Part shown: piece after piece, positions 1-8,084 of the stretch
Layout of the letters: each line of letters begins with the position of its first letter
Position numbering within the stretch: position 1 is the first letter of the stretch
Assembly (NCBI GenBank): GCA_045221575.1
Contig: JBGUWU010000002.1
Coordinates: 62,001 to 126,000 of the forward strand
Reading direction: 5' to 3'
DNA: 64,000 nucleotides
Source: Scybalousia_A sp045221575
GTDB taxonomy: Bacteria > Bacteroidota > Bacteroidia > Bacteroidales > P3
Notes under the pieces: generated by a model
The model's database searches: none
What the model was told of the DNA's origin: nothing
Seen by the model: the letters and a program-made list of their open reading frames with translations, nothing else
Program-made: the position numbers and the translations under genes

Positions 1-313
1 AGAATTTGATAGAGAAGAGGTTTTATCAAGAAGTCTTAAAGCTGGAAAGAGAACATACTTCTTTGATGTAAAACAAACTCGTAATGATGATAAATATCTT
101 GTTATAACAGAAAGTAAAAAGTTGTTTAATGACAGCGATGGTTCTTTTACATACGAGAAACATAAGATATTCTTATATAAAGAAGACTATGAGAAGTTTG
201 CAAAGATGCTTAACGATATTGTAACTTATATGAAAGAAGGCATAGAACCTCCTGCACAAGAATATCCACGAAGAGATTTTGACACATTTGGAGATAATAG
301 TTTTCAATATTAA
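1..313 (+). CDS. DUF3276 family PUR-alpha-like protein, 3' part (start outside window)
   Basis: The reading frame is open from base 2 of the window to the TAA at 311-313, so the gene is cut by the left edge and its true start is not visible. The visible ~103 residues begin EFDREEVLSRSLKAGKRTYF and contain the F-D-V-K ... YLVITE strand pattern of the PUR-alpha/DUF3276 family, small nucleic-acid-binding proteins found throughout Bacteroidota. The C-terminal tail (PPAQEYPRRDFDTFGDNSF) is polar and probably disordered. The internal TTG at 122 is not the start, because homology continues upstream of it. parA follows after 34 bp on the same strand. The exact cellular role of the family is not established. 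Confidence 0.85.
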   Translation, partial: EFDREEVLSRSLKAGKRTYFFDVKQTRNDDKYLVITESKKLFNDSDGSFTYEKHKIFLYKEDYEKFAKMLNDIVTYMKEGIEPPAQEYPRRDFDTFGDNSFQY

Positions 314-347
314 TGATTATTTGTTGAGTATTAAGATTTTTTAACTG

Positions 348-1118
348 ATGACAAAAGTTATTGCTATTGCAAATCAAAAAGGTGGAGTAGGAAAGACCAC
401 AACGGCAATCAACCTTGCAGCTTCTTTGGCAGTAATGGAAAGAAAGACGTTGTTAATAGACGCTGACCCACAAGCAAATGCTTCATCTGGTTGCGGAATC
501 AATCCAGATGAAATAGAGAAGAGCGTTTATGAATGTTTGATAGATGGTTTGCCTGCAAAAGAAGCTATTTTAGAATCTTCTACTCCAAATTTAGATATTC
601 TGCCAGCAAGGATAGATCTTGTAGGTGCAGAAGTTCAACTACCACAGATTGAAGATAAAGAATTTAAACTAAGAAATCTGATAGAACCAATAAAAGAAGA
701 ATATGATTATATTATAATAGATTGTTCTCCTTCATTAGGTTTAGTAACTATAAACGCCTTTGTTGCTTCCAATAGCGTGATAATACCTGTTCAATGTCAA
801 TATTTTGCATTGGAAGGTTTAGGAAAACTTCTTAATACTATAAAAATTGTTCAAGGAAGGTTGAATACTGAGTTAGACATAGAAGGAATACTTCTAACTA
901 TGTTTGATACTCGTTTAAGACTAAACAGACAGGTTGCTGAAGATGTTAAACGTCATTTTAAGCAAATAGTTTTCGATACCATAATATATAGTAATGTAAA
1001 ATTAGCAGAAGCTCCTTCTCATGGATTAAGCGTTGTTATGTATGATGCTTCATCAACGGGTGCAATAAATTATATGAATCTTGCAAGTGAAATAATAAGC
1101 AGAGAACAGACTAACTAG
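348..1118 (+). CDS. parA: ParA/Soj family chromosome-partitioning ATPase
   Basis: A 256-residue deviant-Walker ATPase that drives chromosome segregation with ParB. The signature KGGVGKTT lies at residues 11-18, with the first lysine (K11) typical of the ParA/MinD class. The Walker A' motif LLIDADPQ has its Asp at 40, and the Walker B-like strand YIIIDCSPSLG is near residue 120. There is no N-terminal helix-turn-helix, so this is the short chromosomal (Soj) type. parB follows on the same strand, but a 361-bp repeat-filled gap separates the two, unlike the tight spacing usual for parAB. Confidence 0.96.
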   Translation: MTKVIAIANQKGGVGKTTTAINLAASLAVMERKTLLIDADPQANASSGCGINPDEIEKSVYECLIDGLPAKEAILESSTPNLDILPARIDLVGAEVQLPQIEDKEFKLRNLIEPIKEEYDYIIIDCSPSLGLVTINAFVASNSVIIPVQCQYFALEGLGKLLNTIKIVQGRLNTELDIEGILLTMFDTRLRLNRQVAEDVKRHFKQIVFDTIIYSNVKLAEAPSHGLSVVMYDASSTGAINYMNLASEIISREQTN

Positions 1119-1140
1119 AAATTAGTAATTAGTAATTAGA

Positions 1141-1307
1141 AATTAGAAATTAGTAATTGGGGTGGCTTCAAAGAAGACGGCCAAATTACTGCAAGAAATT
1201 AGAAATTAGTAATTGGGGTGGCTTCAAAGAAGACGGCCAAATTACTGCAAGTAATTAGAAATTAGTAATTGGGGTGGCTTCAAAGAAGACGGCCAAATTA
1301 CTGCAAG
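1141..1307 (+). repeat. 56-bp tandem repeat, three copies (block A)
   Basis: The core begins GGGGTGGCTTCAAAGAAGAC and ends CTGCAAG. It occurs identically at 1159-1195, 1215-1251 and 1271-1307, an exact 56-bp period. The copies are separated by AATTAGAAATTAGTAATT-type spacers. Each core carries a short inverted repeat (CTTC-AAA-GAAG) inside weaker TTGG/CCAA arms. A diverged single copy lies at 44875-44911 (33 of 37 bases identical by hand alignment, all four differences transitions). Confidence 0.9.
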
Positions 1308-1380
1308 TAATTAGAAATTAAAAATTAGTAATTAGAAAAGAGAAATTAGAAATTTCGCATAGATAAACAAGCACTTGTAT

Positions 1381-1433
1381 GCAATAACGCATAGCGATTA
1401 AAGATTTGTAGGCGTTAATCCGCCCATTTCTAA
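1381..1433 (-). repeat. Dispersed repeat block B, copy 1
   Basis: This 53-bp segment is the reverse complement of 44935-44987 with 43 of 53 positions identical by hand alignment. Shared words include GCTATGCGT and TTAGAAATG. It lies beside block A in both places, but block B is inverted relative to block A here. Confidence 0.8.
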
Positions 1434-1479
1434 ATTCTAATTCCTAATTACTAATTAAAAAAAAAAGAGGAATACGAAT

Positions 1480-2379
1480 ATGGCAACTAAGAAATCACCT
1501 GCTTTAGGTAAAGGATTAGAAGCTCTTTTGGGTAAGATAGATACATCTGTTATAGAAAAGAAATCAGATGTAAAGACAAGTACCGTTACTGCAGAAATAG
1601 CCTATATTCCTATATCAAAGATAAGTCCAAATCCTGATCAGCCAAGAAAAGATTTTGATGAACAAGCATTAAATGAGTTGGCTCAATCAATAAAAGCACA
1701 TGGAATAATTACTCCTATAACAGTAAATAAAAAAGGAGATAAGTATATCATTATTGCTGGTGAGAGAAGGTATAGAGCAAGCAAGATAGCCGGTTTAAAG
1801 GAAATACCTGCTTATATTCGTATTGTTACCTTAGAAGAAACTATGGAGATGTCTTTAATTGAGAATATTCAACGTGAAGACCTTAACTCCATAGAGATAG
1901 CCTTGTCTTTGCAGGCTCTTTTGGAGCAGACCAAATTAACACAAGAAGAGTTAAGCAAAAAAATAGGCAAAAACAGAGCGACAATCTCCAATTATGTAAG
2001 GCTATTGAAACTTCCTGCAGAGGTGCAACTTGCTTTGCGTAATGATAAGATATCAATGGGACATGCAAGAACAATAATAAATATCCCAGAAGAAGAAAAA
2101 CAAATAGAGATTGTTCGTCAAATAATAGAAAAAGATTTATCTGTAAGACAGGTAGAAACAATAGTGGCTTCATTAAAGAAAGAATCACAACCACAAAGTA
2201 AATCCTTAAAAGCAAAAGAGTCTTTGCCAGAACAATATTTGAACTTTAAGAAAACATTCTCTAAACAATTAGATACTATTATTGAGATAAAACGTTCAAA
2301 AAGAGGTAAAGGTTCTATTGTAATACCTTTTTCTAATGACAAAGACTTTGAAAGAATATCTCAACTATTGAATAAATAA
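1480..2379 (+). CDS. parB: ParB/Spo0J family partition protein
   Basis: A 299-residue DNA-binding CTPase-type partition protein. The N-terminal LGKGLEALLG (residues 9-18) is the ParA-contact motif. The ParB nuclease-like domain spans about 42-130 with GERRYR at 94-99, the box that binds CTP in this family. A helix-turn-helix (LTQEELSKKIGKNRATISNY) lies near 153-172. The C-terminal ~60 residues form the usual dimerisation region. The DUF5683 gene begins one base after the stop, so the two are probably co-transcribed. No parS palindrome was noticed in the window. Confidence 0.96.
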   Translation: MATKKSPALGKGLEALLGKIDTSVIEKKSDVKTSTVTAEIAYIPISKISPNPDQPRKDFDEQALNELAQSIKAHGIITPITVNKKGDKYIIIAGERRYRASKIAGLKEIPAYIRIVTLEETMEMSLIENIQREDLNSIEIALSLQALLEQTKLTQEELSKKIGKNRATISNYVRLLKLPAEVQLALRNDKISMGHARTIINIPEEEKQIEIVRQIIEKDLSVRQVETIVASLKKESQPQSKSLKAKESLPEQYLNFKKTFSKQLDTIIEIKRSKRGKGSIVIPFSNDKDFERISQLLNK

Positions 2380-2380
2380 G

Positions 2381-2983
2381 ATGAAAAGGCTTGTTCTTTT
2401 TCTTATATTCTTTTTCTCTGTTTCCTTACTTTTTTCTCAGGAATATAAGGATACGGTTATAAACTTGAAGAATTTGAATACATTGCCTGCGAGTAATGTT
2501 GATGCAAAAAGTATTCAGGTTACCAAAACACATTCTCCTGGTAAGGCAGCCTTGTTTTCTACTTTTGTGCCTGGCTTAGGACAGATATATAATAAACAGG
2601 TTTGGAAAACTCCGGTGATTTATGCGGGTTTGGGTACTTTGGTTTATTTTGCAATAAGCAACTGCAAAAATATGAACAAGTTTAAAGACGAATATTATAA
2701 TAGATTGAACGGAACAGGGACTCTTTTGCAAGATTATACGACATATAGTGATGAAAGTATATACTCATTGTATAATGCTTATAAGGATAACTTCCATCTT
2801 ATGGTTATACTTGGAGTTGTTGTGTATGCAGCACAGATTTTAGACGCATACGTCTATGGTTATTTGTTTAGTTTTGATATATCTGATGATATTTCTTTAA
2901 ATGTTGTACCTTCAATCTTTCCTTATATACATCAAGGTCAAATTTCCAAGAGTATAGGCTTATCTTTTAATATGAAATTCTAA
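2381..2983 (+). CDS. DUF5683 domain membrane-associated protein
   Basis: A 200-residue exported or membrane protein. A signal peptide covers residues 1-19 (ends LLFSQ). The conserved stretch KAALFSTFVPGLGQIYNKQ and the following hydrophobic helix (WKTPVIYAGLGTLVYFAIS) are characteristic of DUF5683, a Bacteroidota family commonly found just after parB. A second hydrophobic segment (HLMVILGVVVYAAQILDAYV) lies near residue 140. It starts one base after parB, so it is translationally linked to it. Function is unknown; the link with parB is positional only. Confidence 0.85.
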   Translation: MKRLVLFLIFFFSVSLLFSQEYKDTVINLKNLNTLPASNVDAKSIQVTKTHSPGKAALFSTFVPGLGQIYNKQVWKTPVIYAGLGTLVYFAISNCKNMNKFKDEYYNRLNGTGTLLQDYTTYSDESIYSLYNAYKDNFHLMVILGVVVYAAQILDAYVYGYLFSFDISDDISLNVVPSIFPYIHQGQISKSIGLSFNMKF

Positions 2984-3001
2984 AAAAACTAAGTTAAAAT
3001 A

Positions 3002-3031
3002 CTTGTCTTTGATGAAATTTTATTAATTTTG
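3002..3031 (+). promoter_or_regulatory. Predicted promoter for the glycosyltransferase gene
   Basis: CTTG at 3002-3005, 18 bp, then TAATTTTG at 3024-3031 approximates the Bacteroidota consensus TTTG-N19-TAnnTTTG. The predicted start of transcription is about 35 bp before the ATG at 3074. Confidence 0.45.
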
Positions 3032-3073
3032 CACACTACTAAATTAAAACAACATAACTGATTTTTTTGAATT

Positions 3074-3832
3074 ATGATACACCCTTCAGTGTCTATAATT
3101 ACAGTTTGCTACAATGCAAAAGATTGTATAGAACCGACTATAAATAGTGTTAGAAACCAAAACTATGATAATTATGAATACATTGTTATAGATGGTGATT
3201 CTACAGATGGAACTAAAGAAATAATTGAACAAAATAGAGATGCAATAAATCAATATGTTTCAGAACCAGATAAAGGTCTTTATTATGCGATGAATAAAGG
3301 CTTAGATTTGGCAAAAGGAGATTATGTTTGGTTTATAAATGCTGGAGATAGAATACCACATCATAATACTTTGCTTAAAATAATGGAATCTTCTTATCTT
3401 AAACAAGATATTTATTATGGAAGAACAAAGATTATCAATAAAAAAGGTGAAGTTATAGGTAAAAGAAGACTAAAAGAGCCAAATGTATTAACTAAGGATA
3501 GTTTTTTGATGGGTATGTTGGTTTGTCATCAAGCAGCTATTGTTAAACGTTCAATTACTCGTCATTATAATACAAAATACAAGATAACAGCTGATTATGA
3601 TTGGCTTTTGTATGCAATAGAAAAGGCAGATCCTACATTAGTAAGACATTCTAAACGTACTTACTGCTATTTTCTTGATGGAGGTTTGTCAAGAAAAAGA
3701 ATGTGGCAAGGAAATAGAGAAAGATATAAAATAATGATAAAACACTATGGCTTATTTAAAGCTACACGTTATAATGTCATTATGGCTTTCCGTTTTATAA
3801 AAGACAAAATTAAAGGAACACCAATGACCTAA
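3074..3832 (+). CDS. Family 2 glycosyltransferase
   Basis: A 252-residue GT-A fold transferase that moves a sugar from a nucleotide donor, probably in surface polysaccharide synthesis. The N-terminal SIITVCYNA strand and the nucleotide-binding aspartates in IVIDGDSTDGT (about D40-D42) are clear. NAGD at 89-92 occupies the DXD metal-binding position, and KITADYDWLL is typical of the acceptor half of the WcaA-like group. There is no membrane anchor. It stands alone between parB-DUF5683 and fabG, so the polysaccharide cannot be named. A short hairpin overlaps its stop codon. Confidence 0.9.
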   Translation: MIHPSVSIITVCYNAKDCIEPTINSVRNQNYDNYEYIVIDGDSTDGTKEIIEQNRDAINQYVSEPDKGLYYAMNKGLDLAKGDYVWFINAGDRIPHHNTLLKIMESSYLKQDIYYGRTKIINKKGEVIGKRRLKEPNVLTKDSFLMGMLVCHQAAIVKRSITRHYNTKYKITADYDWLLYAIEKADPTLVRHSKRTYCYFLDGGLSRKRMWQGNRERYKIMIKHYGLFKATRYNVIMAFRFIKDKIKGTPMT

Positions 3833-3853
3833 CAAGATGTTAATTTTTGTTAG
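3829..3853 (+). terminator. Hairpin terminator after the glycosyltransferase
   Basis: CTAACAA (3829-3835) pairs with TTGTTAG (3847-3853), followed by TGTTTTTTAATT. The TAA stop codon lies inside the left arm. The stem is short and AT-rich, so efficiency is uncertain. Confidence 0.5.
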
Positions 3854-3882
3854 TGTTTTTTAATTAATAAAATAGAAGAACT

Positions 3883-4629
3883 ATGAATTTATTAGCAAAC
3901 AAAGTGGCTTTGGTTACAGGAGCCTCAAAAGGAATAGGAAAACAAATTGCTTTGGCATACGCAAAAGAAGGAGCAATGGTTGCTTTCACAGATTTAAACA
4001 GAGATGAAGTAATGGAAGAAACCGAAAAAGAACTTCTATCTCTTGGTATTAAAGCAAAAGGATACGCTTCTAATGCAGCCTCTTTTGAAGATAGTGAAAG
4101 AGTTGTTGAAGAAATAGTAAAAGAATTTGGAAGAGTAGATATATTAGTTAATAATGCAGGTATAACAAAAGATAATTTGCTTATGAGAATGACAGAAAAA
4201 GATTGGGACGCTGTTATTGCCGTTAATCTAAAGTCTGTCTTCAATCTTACTCATGCCGTTCAAAAGTATATGATTAAGCAAAGAGGTGGCTCAATTATTA
4301 ATATGAGTAGTGTTGTTGGCGTTAGTGGAAATGCTGGTCAAGCAAATTATTCTGCATCTAAAGCTGGTATTATTGGATTTACAAAATCTATAGCAAAAGA
4401 GCTTGGAAGTAGAAATATACGTTCTAATGCTATTGCTCCAGGTTTTATCATTACAGATATGACTGCAAAAATACCAGAAGATGCTCGTAAAGCTTGGGAA
4501 GCACAAATACCAATGCGAAGAGGAGGACAACCAGAAGAAGTAGCAAAGGTAGCTGTTTTCCTTGCTTCTGATTTAGCTTCTTATGTTAGTGGTCAGGTTA
4601 TTCACGTTTGTGGAGCTATGAATTGCTAA
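3883..4629 (+). CDS. fabG: 3-oxoacyl-[ACP] reductase-type SDR
   Basis: A 248-residue classical short-chain dehydrogenase of the FabG type, expected to reduce 3-oxoacyl-ACP with NADPH in fatty acid elongation. The cofactor motif TGASKGIG is at 12-19 and NNAG at 90-93. The catalytic set S143, Y156 and K160 has normal spacing (SSVVG ... YSASK). The C-terminus reads VIHVCGAMNC, where most FabG proteins have VDGG, a small but visible departure near the subunit interface. A second FabG lies in the lipid A operon at 60794-61537. Two paralogues suggest one may have another oxo-acyl substrate. Confidence 0.85.
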   Translation: MNLLANKVALVTGASKGIGKQIALAYAKEGAMVAFTDLNRDEVMEETEKELLSLGIKAKGYASNAASFEDSERVVEEIVKEFGRVDILVNNAGITKDNLLMRMTEKDWDAVIAVNLKSVFNLTHAVQKYMIKQRGGSIINMSSVVGVSGNAGQANYSASKAGIIGFTKSIAKELGSRNIRSNAIAPGFIITDMTAKIPEDARKAWEAQIPMRRGGQPEEVAKVAVFLASDLASYVSGQVIHVCGAMNC

Positions 4630-4688
4630 TAACAACGTTGTTTTGTAAAAGTAAAAAAAAAAGTAAATAATTTAATAAATATAGAAAA

Positions 4689-5897
4689 ATGAATAATAAA
4701 AAATTTGATCCAGCAATGGCTATCAACGCTGTTGCAGAAGTTTCAGCAGAAAGAGGAGTTAATCCTAATATTAATGATTCCGCTACATTTACATTTCCTA
4801 AAGGTCAATTAATGACAGATACTTTCCATGGAGAAGCAGAAGGCTTTTTCCTATATTCTCGTCATTGGAATCCAAGTAATATGGCTTTGTGTAAAGCTCT
4901 TGCCGCTATGGAAGGAACACAAGCTGCTTGGGCAACAGGAAGTGGAATGGCTGCTATAACTTGTACTTTAATGGAGTTAGCAAAAGCAGGTGATCATATT
5001 GTAGCTTCAATGACAGTTTATGGAGGAACATTTGCCTTTTTGAAAAACTATATTATTAACTATGGAGTAGAGGTTACATTTGTAGATACTACAAATTTGG
5101 AAGAAGTACGTAAGGCTTGCAAACCAAATACTAAGGTTATCTATACAGAAACAATGTCTAACCCTCTATTAAGAATAGCTAATGTTCCAGAATTAAGAAA
5201 AATAGCAGATGAATTTGGAGCAAAATTAGTTGTAGATAATACTTTTACACCAATGGTTTTCTCTCCATATCGTTTAGGAGCTCATATCGTTGTTTATTCT
5301 ATGACAAAATATGTTAATGGTAAGAATGACTGTGTTGCAGGTGCTATTTGTGGAGATGCAGACTTTATTAACGCACTTATAGACGTCAATAATGGAACAG
5401 CAATGTTGCTTGGTCCTGTTTTAGATTCATTCCGTTCAACTTCAATCTTGAAGAACTTATATGATCTTCACATAAGAATGAAGAAACACTCAGAGAATGC
5501 AATGTATCTTGCAGAAAGATTTAAAGCACTTGGCATAAAAGTAAATTATCCTGGTATGCCTGAGCATATAGACCACGATTTAATGGTTAAAGAATACAAC
5601 GAACAATTTGGATTCGGTGGAATGATTGCTATAGACTTAGGAACAGCAGAAAGAGCTAATGCATTTATGGAAAAGATGCAAGAAAAAGGAGTAGGTTACC
5701 TTGCAGTTTCTTTAGGATTCTTCCGTACATTGTTCTCTTGCAGTGGAAAATCAACATCAAGTGAAGTTCCTCAAGAATACCAAGATAAGATGGGTATGTC
5801 AGAAGGTTTAGTTCGTTATTCAGTAGGTTTGGATAATGATATGTCAATGACATTTGAAAAAATAGAAGAAGCTCTTAGAGAATTAAAGTTTATTTAA
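4689..5897 (+). CDS. Cys/Met metabolism PLP-dependent lyase (methionine gamma-lyase / cystathionine gamma-lyase family)
   Basis: A 402-residue fold-type I PLP enzyme of the trans-sulfuration family. The cofactor lysine is K207 (SMTKYVNG), the Asp that holds the pyridine nitrogen is D183 (VVDNTF), and the phosphate-binding Tyr/Arg donated by the neighbouring subunit are Y56 and R58 (YSRHWNP). Y111 matches the active-site Tyr of the family. Methionine gamma-lyases typically have Cys two residues after that Tyr; here it is Gly (VYGGTF), as in cystathionine gamma-lyases and sulfhydrylases. The substrate (methionine, cystathionine or O-acetylhomoserine) cannot be decided from sequence. It ends at a strong bidirectional terminator. 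Confidence 0.85.
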   Translation: MNNKKFDPAMAINAVAEVSAERGVNPNINDSATFTFPKGQLMTDTFHGEAEGFFLYSRHWNPSNMALCKALAAMEGTQAAWATGSGMAAITCTLMELAKAGDHIVASMTVYGGTFAFLKNYIINYGVEVTFVDTTNLEEVRKACKPNTKVIYTETMSNPLLRIANVPELRKIADEFGAKLVVDNTFTPMVFSPYRLGAHIVVYSMTKYVNGKNDCVAGAICGDADFINALIDVNNGTAMLLGPVLDSFRSTSILKNLYDLHIRMKKHSENAMYLAERFKALGIKVNYPGMPEHIDHDLMVKEYNEQFGFGGMIAIDLGTAERANAFMEKMQEKGVGYLAVSLGFFRTLFSCSGKSTSSEVPQEYQDKMGMSEGLVRYSVGLDNDMSMTFEKIEEALRELKFI

Positions 5898-5933
5898 TTC
5901 TAAACAACAAATTAGATTAATCTTAAAAAAAAA

Positions 5934-5960
5934 GATGCATAGGCGTTTTACCTATGCATC
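5934..5960. terminator. Bidirectional terminator
   Basis: A 10-bp perfect stem, GATGCATAGG (5934-5943) with CCTATGCATC (5951-5960), has a run of A before it and TTTT after it. It can end the PLP-enzyme transcript on the plus strand and the VanX-like operon on the minus strand. Confidence 0.85.
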
Positions 5961-5970
5961 TTTTATATTA

Positions 5971-6004
5971 AAGACTGTGTTTTATAATTGTAAAGCACAG
6001 TCTT
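5971..6004 (-). terminator. Hairpin downstream of the VanX-like gene
   Basis: AAGACTGTG (5971-5979) pairs with CACAGTCTT (5996-6004). It lies just after the stop of the minus-strand dipeptidase gene; the T-run on that strand is short, so it may act together with the neighbouring bidirectional hairpin. Confidence 0.55.
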
Positions 6005-6011
6005 TTGTTAT

Positions 6012-6755
6012 TTATTTCAAAGTTTTCACATCAAAATTAAAATATGTTTTAGGGAAAGGTTCATCTTTTAAAGTAAAGTGCCACCATTCAGAATCCAAAG
6101 GCTTAAATCCATGTTTAAGCATAGCATTTCTAAGTATCATACGATTGTTATATTGTTCTGTAGTTATAGTTGCTTTGTGGTCAGGGTGAGATTCTTCTCC
6201 AAAAAAGTCAAAAGTACCTCCCATATCAAGTTCTTTTTCTGTATTCATATCAAATAGAGTTAAGTCAATAGTAGAACCTCTTGTATGACCACTTTTTTCC
6301 ATTATATAATCTTGTTTAAATAGTACGTTTTTATTAAGATTAGGATAAAAATATTGTTTCATAGATGTATCAGCAATATCTTTTGACCATCGTACGAAGT
6401 GATCAACGGCTTTTTGAGGACGATAAGCATCATAAATCTTTAAACGATATCCCATTTTCTTAACGTCTTCGCTTACTTCTTTTAAAGCTTTTGCGGCTTC
6501 TTTGGTCAGCAAAGCCACAGGTTCTAAATATCCGTCTATTCTTTTGCCAACAAAATTATAAGTTGAATAATAGCGAATTTCTAAGATGACATCTGGAATT
6601 GCTTCTGCAATCATTACAAAGTTTTCACTACCATCTTTTTCTGAAATTAAACTTGTTGATATTTCATTTTTTGTTTCTGTTTCTTTGTTAGAGCAGTTTA
6701 TAAATAAAAAAGTAAACAAAGAAACTAAACTAATAAAATATAATTTCTTTAACAT
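6012..6755 (-). CDS. D-Ala-D-Ala dipeptidase-like lipoprotein (VanX/DdpX, peptidase M15D)
   Basis: A 247-residue lipoprotein zinc dipeptidase. The signal ends in a lipobox with C21 (FINC). The M15D metal ligands are visible: H157 and D164 in SGHTRGSTIDLTL and H226 in SEWWHF, with catalytic E223 and the substrate-binding Arg at 112 (YRPQ). The family hydrolyses D-Ala-D-Ala; in non-resistant bacteria it usually recycles peptidoglycan dipeptides. The gene starts 21 bp after an ABC-2 permease gene on the same strand and may be the last gene of that efflux operon. No van ligase or regulator is nearby, so glycopeptide resistance is not indicated. Confidence 0.9.
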   Translation of the reverse strand: MLKKLYFISLVSLFTFLFINCSNKETETKNEISTSLISEKDGSENFVMIAEAIPDVILEIRYYSTYNFVGKRIDGYLEPVALLTKEAAKALKEVSEDVKKMGYRLKIYDAYRPQKAVDHFVRWSKDIADTSMKQYFYPNLNKNVLFKQDYIMEKSGHTRGSTIDLTLFDMNTEKELDMGGTFDFFGEESHPDHKATITTEQYNNRMILRNAMLKHGFKPLDSEWWHFTLKDEPFPKTYFNFDVKTLK

Positions 6756-6776
6756 AAGGTTACAGGTTTTAGATGT

Positions 6777-8060
6777 TTATTTTGATATGTGTTTTCTTTC
6801 TAAACGAAGATGTCTTTTTCTGTTTTTTCTTAAATCTCTTCGAGCTTTGCGTGTAAGACGATAATAGTAAGCGAAGAATGTAGTTGTTAAATAAACTGCA
6901 ACTTGAATCCATAAGGTAAGATGTTCTGAACTTATCTCAAACATAGAAGCTCCCATAGTGTTTAATCTTACATATCCGTTAGAAGCTGGAGTAGAAGGGA
7001 AGATATAAGAGAATATTCTCCAAAAATCCGGCATTGCTTCTCTTGGCCAAGAAAAACCACTCATCAAAAGAATAGGTATAGACATGAAGACATAAACAGG
7101 TATTGCGTTTTCTCTATGATAAAACATCGTAGATATAGTCATTCCTAATAATATAGATGCGAATAAGAACGGAACAATAAACCAAAATAGTTCAAGAGGA
7201 TAAGACATTAGAGAAGGAAGATTAAAAAGATGAGGAATAATAATAAGTAAATAAATACTAATAGGTATATATATTAGAAAAACAGCTAATGCTCTACCAA
7301 AAATAATACGGAATAAACCTCTATAATGAACATTGTTAGGTGTTAAATCTCTCCATTTACTTCTTTCTGTTGTTTTGCCAGCCATCATTCCTATACCCAT
7401 GAATATTGTTTGCTGAATAAGAATAATTAAAACAATAGGTGTGATAAAAGAAGGATAACCTCCAGGATTATATAGCACAGCTTCTTGAGGAATAAATTTT
7501 CTTACGCTTCTAACAGCATCATCATACGTTGAACCTTTTGCTATTAGACCTTTTGCTTCTATCTCGTAGCCCATTGTTCTGGTAACATACGATGTTGCAA
7601 TTGAAAGATTTCTATACCAAAAGAAAGAAGAAACATCTGCAAAAACATTTACATGAGTTTGTTTTCCTGTATTTATATCATAAGAGAAAGATTTAGGAAT
7701 ATTAATAATGCCATGAACTTTGCCATGTCTTTGAAGTTCTTTAGCTTCAAGCATAGACATACATTCATATTTTACTTCTACTTCAGGAGTTGCATCAATC
7801 ATTCTAATGTATTTTCTACTTAAAGAAGAATGACTATTATCAACAATAGCAATAGGTGCATCTCTTAATGCTTCTTTGTTGTAAATAAAACAAACTGCGA
7901 GAGGATATACTAAAGTAGCAAGAAAGAATATAATCAAAACGCCAGTGTCTGTAAAAATACCATACAACTCTTTTCTTAGGATATAAAACATATCCAACCA
8001 AGCCATACGGTTTTCCTTTAATGCTTTCTTTATATTATTAAAATTTAAACTTACTTTCAT
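6777..8060 (-). CDS. ABC-2 type transporter permease (second of pair)
   Basis: A 427-residue inner-membrane permease. One transmembrane helix near residues 35-55 is followed by a large periplasmic domain (about 60-210) and five or so C-terminal helices, the YhhJ/YbhR-like layout. The C-terminus is strongly basic (RRDLRKNRKRHLRLERKH). It lies 24 bp downstream of a homologous permease, so the two probably form a heterodimer. With the upstream HlyD and TolC proteins it would form an envelope-spanning exporter. No ATP-binding subunit is encoded in the operon. Confidence 0.88.
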   Translation of the reverse strand: MKVSLNFNNIKKALKENRMAWLDMFYILRKELYGIFTDTGVLIIFFLATLVYPLAVCFIYNKEALRDAPIAIVDNSHSSLSRKYIRMIDATPEVEVKYECMSMLEAKELQRHGKVHGIINIPKSFSYDINTGKQTHVNVFADVSSFFWYRNLSIATSYVTRTMGYEIEAKGLIAKGSTYDDAVRSVRKFIPQEAVLYNPGGYPSFITPIVLIILIQQTIFMGIGMMAGKTTERSKWRDLTPNNVHYRGLFRIIFGRALAVFLIYIPISIYLLIIIPHLFNLPSLMSYPLELFWFIVPFLFASILLGMTISTMFYHRENAIPVYVFMSIPILLMSGFSWPREAMPDFWRIFSYIFPSTPASNGYVRLNTMGASMFEISSEHLTLWIQVAVYLTTTFFAYYYRLTRKARRDLRKNRKRHLRLERKHISK

Positions 8061-8084
8061 TATGATATTTTTTCTAAACTTGTA

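Larger units (their letters stand above)
1119..1479. repeat. parA-parB intergenic composite repeat region
   Basis: This 361-bp gap contains no gene. It starts and ends with AATTAG/CTAATT-rich shells: 1116-1160 reads as repeated AATTAGTAATTAGAAATT, and the inverse form lies at 1431-1457, so the ends could pair. Inside are three tandem copies of a 56-bp unit with a GC-richer 37-bp core (1159-1195, 1215-1251, 1271-1307) and a second block at 1381-1433. Both blocks recur at 44.87-44.99 kb. I saw no match to a parS-type palindrome here. Confidence 0.85.

Noticed and set aside
1119..1479. parS sites between parA and parB
   Set aside because: No sequence close to the 16-bp parS palindrome was found in the gap or noticed elsewhere in the window.
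5935..6189. Open frame of 84 codons on the plus strand
   Set aside because: It covers two terminators and the antisense of the VanX-like gene, whose metal-binding motifs make the minus strand the coding one.
6012..6755. Vancomycin resistance gene vanX
   Set aside because: No vanH, vanA-type ligase or vanRS is nearby, and family members commonly serve dipeptide recycling.
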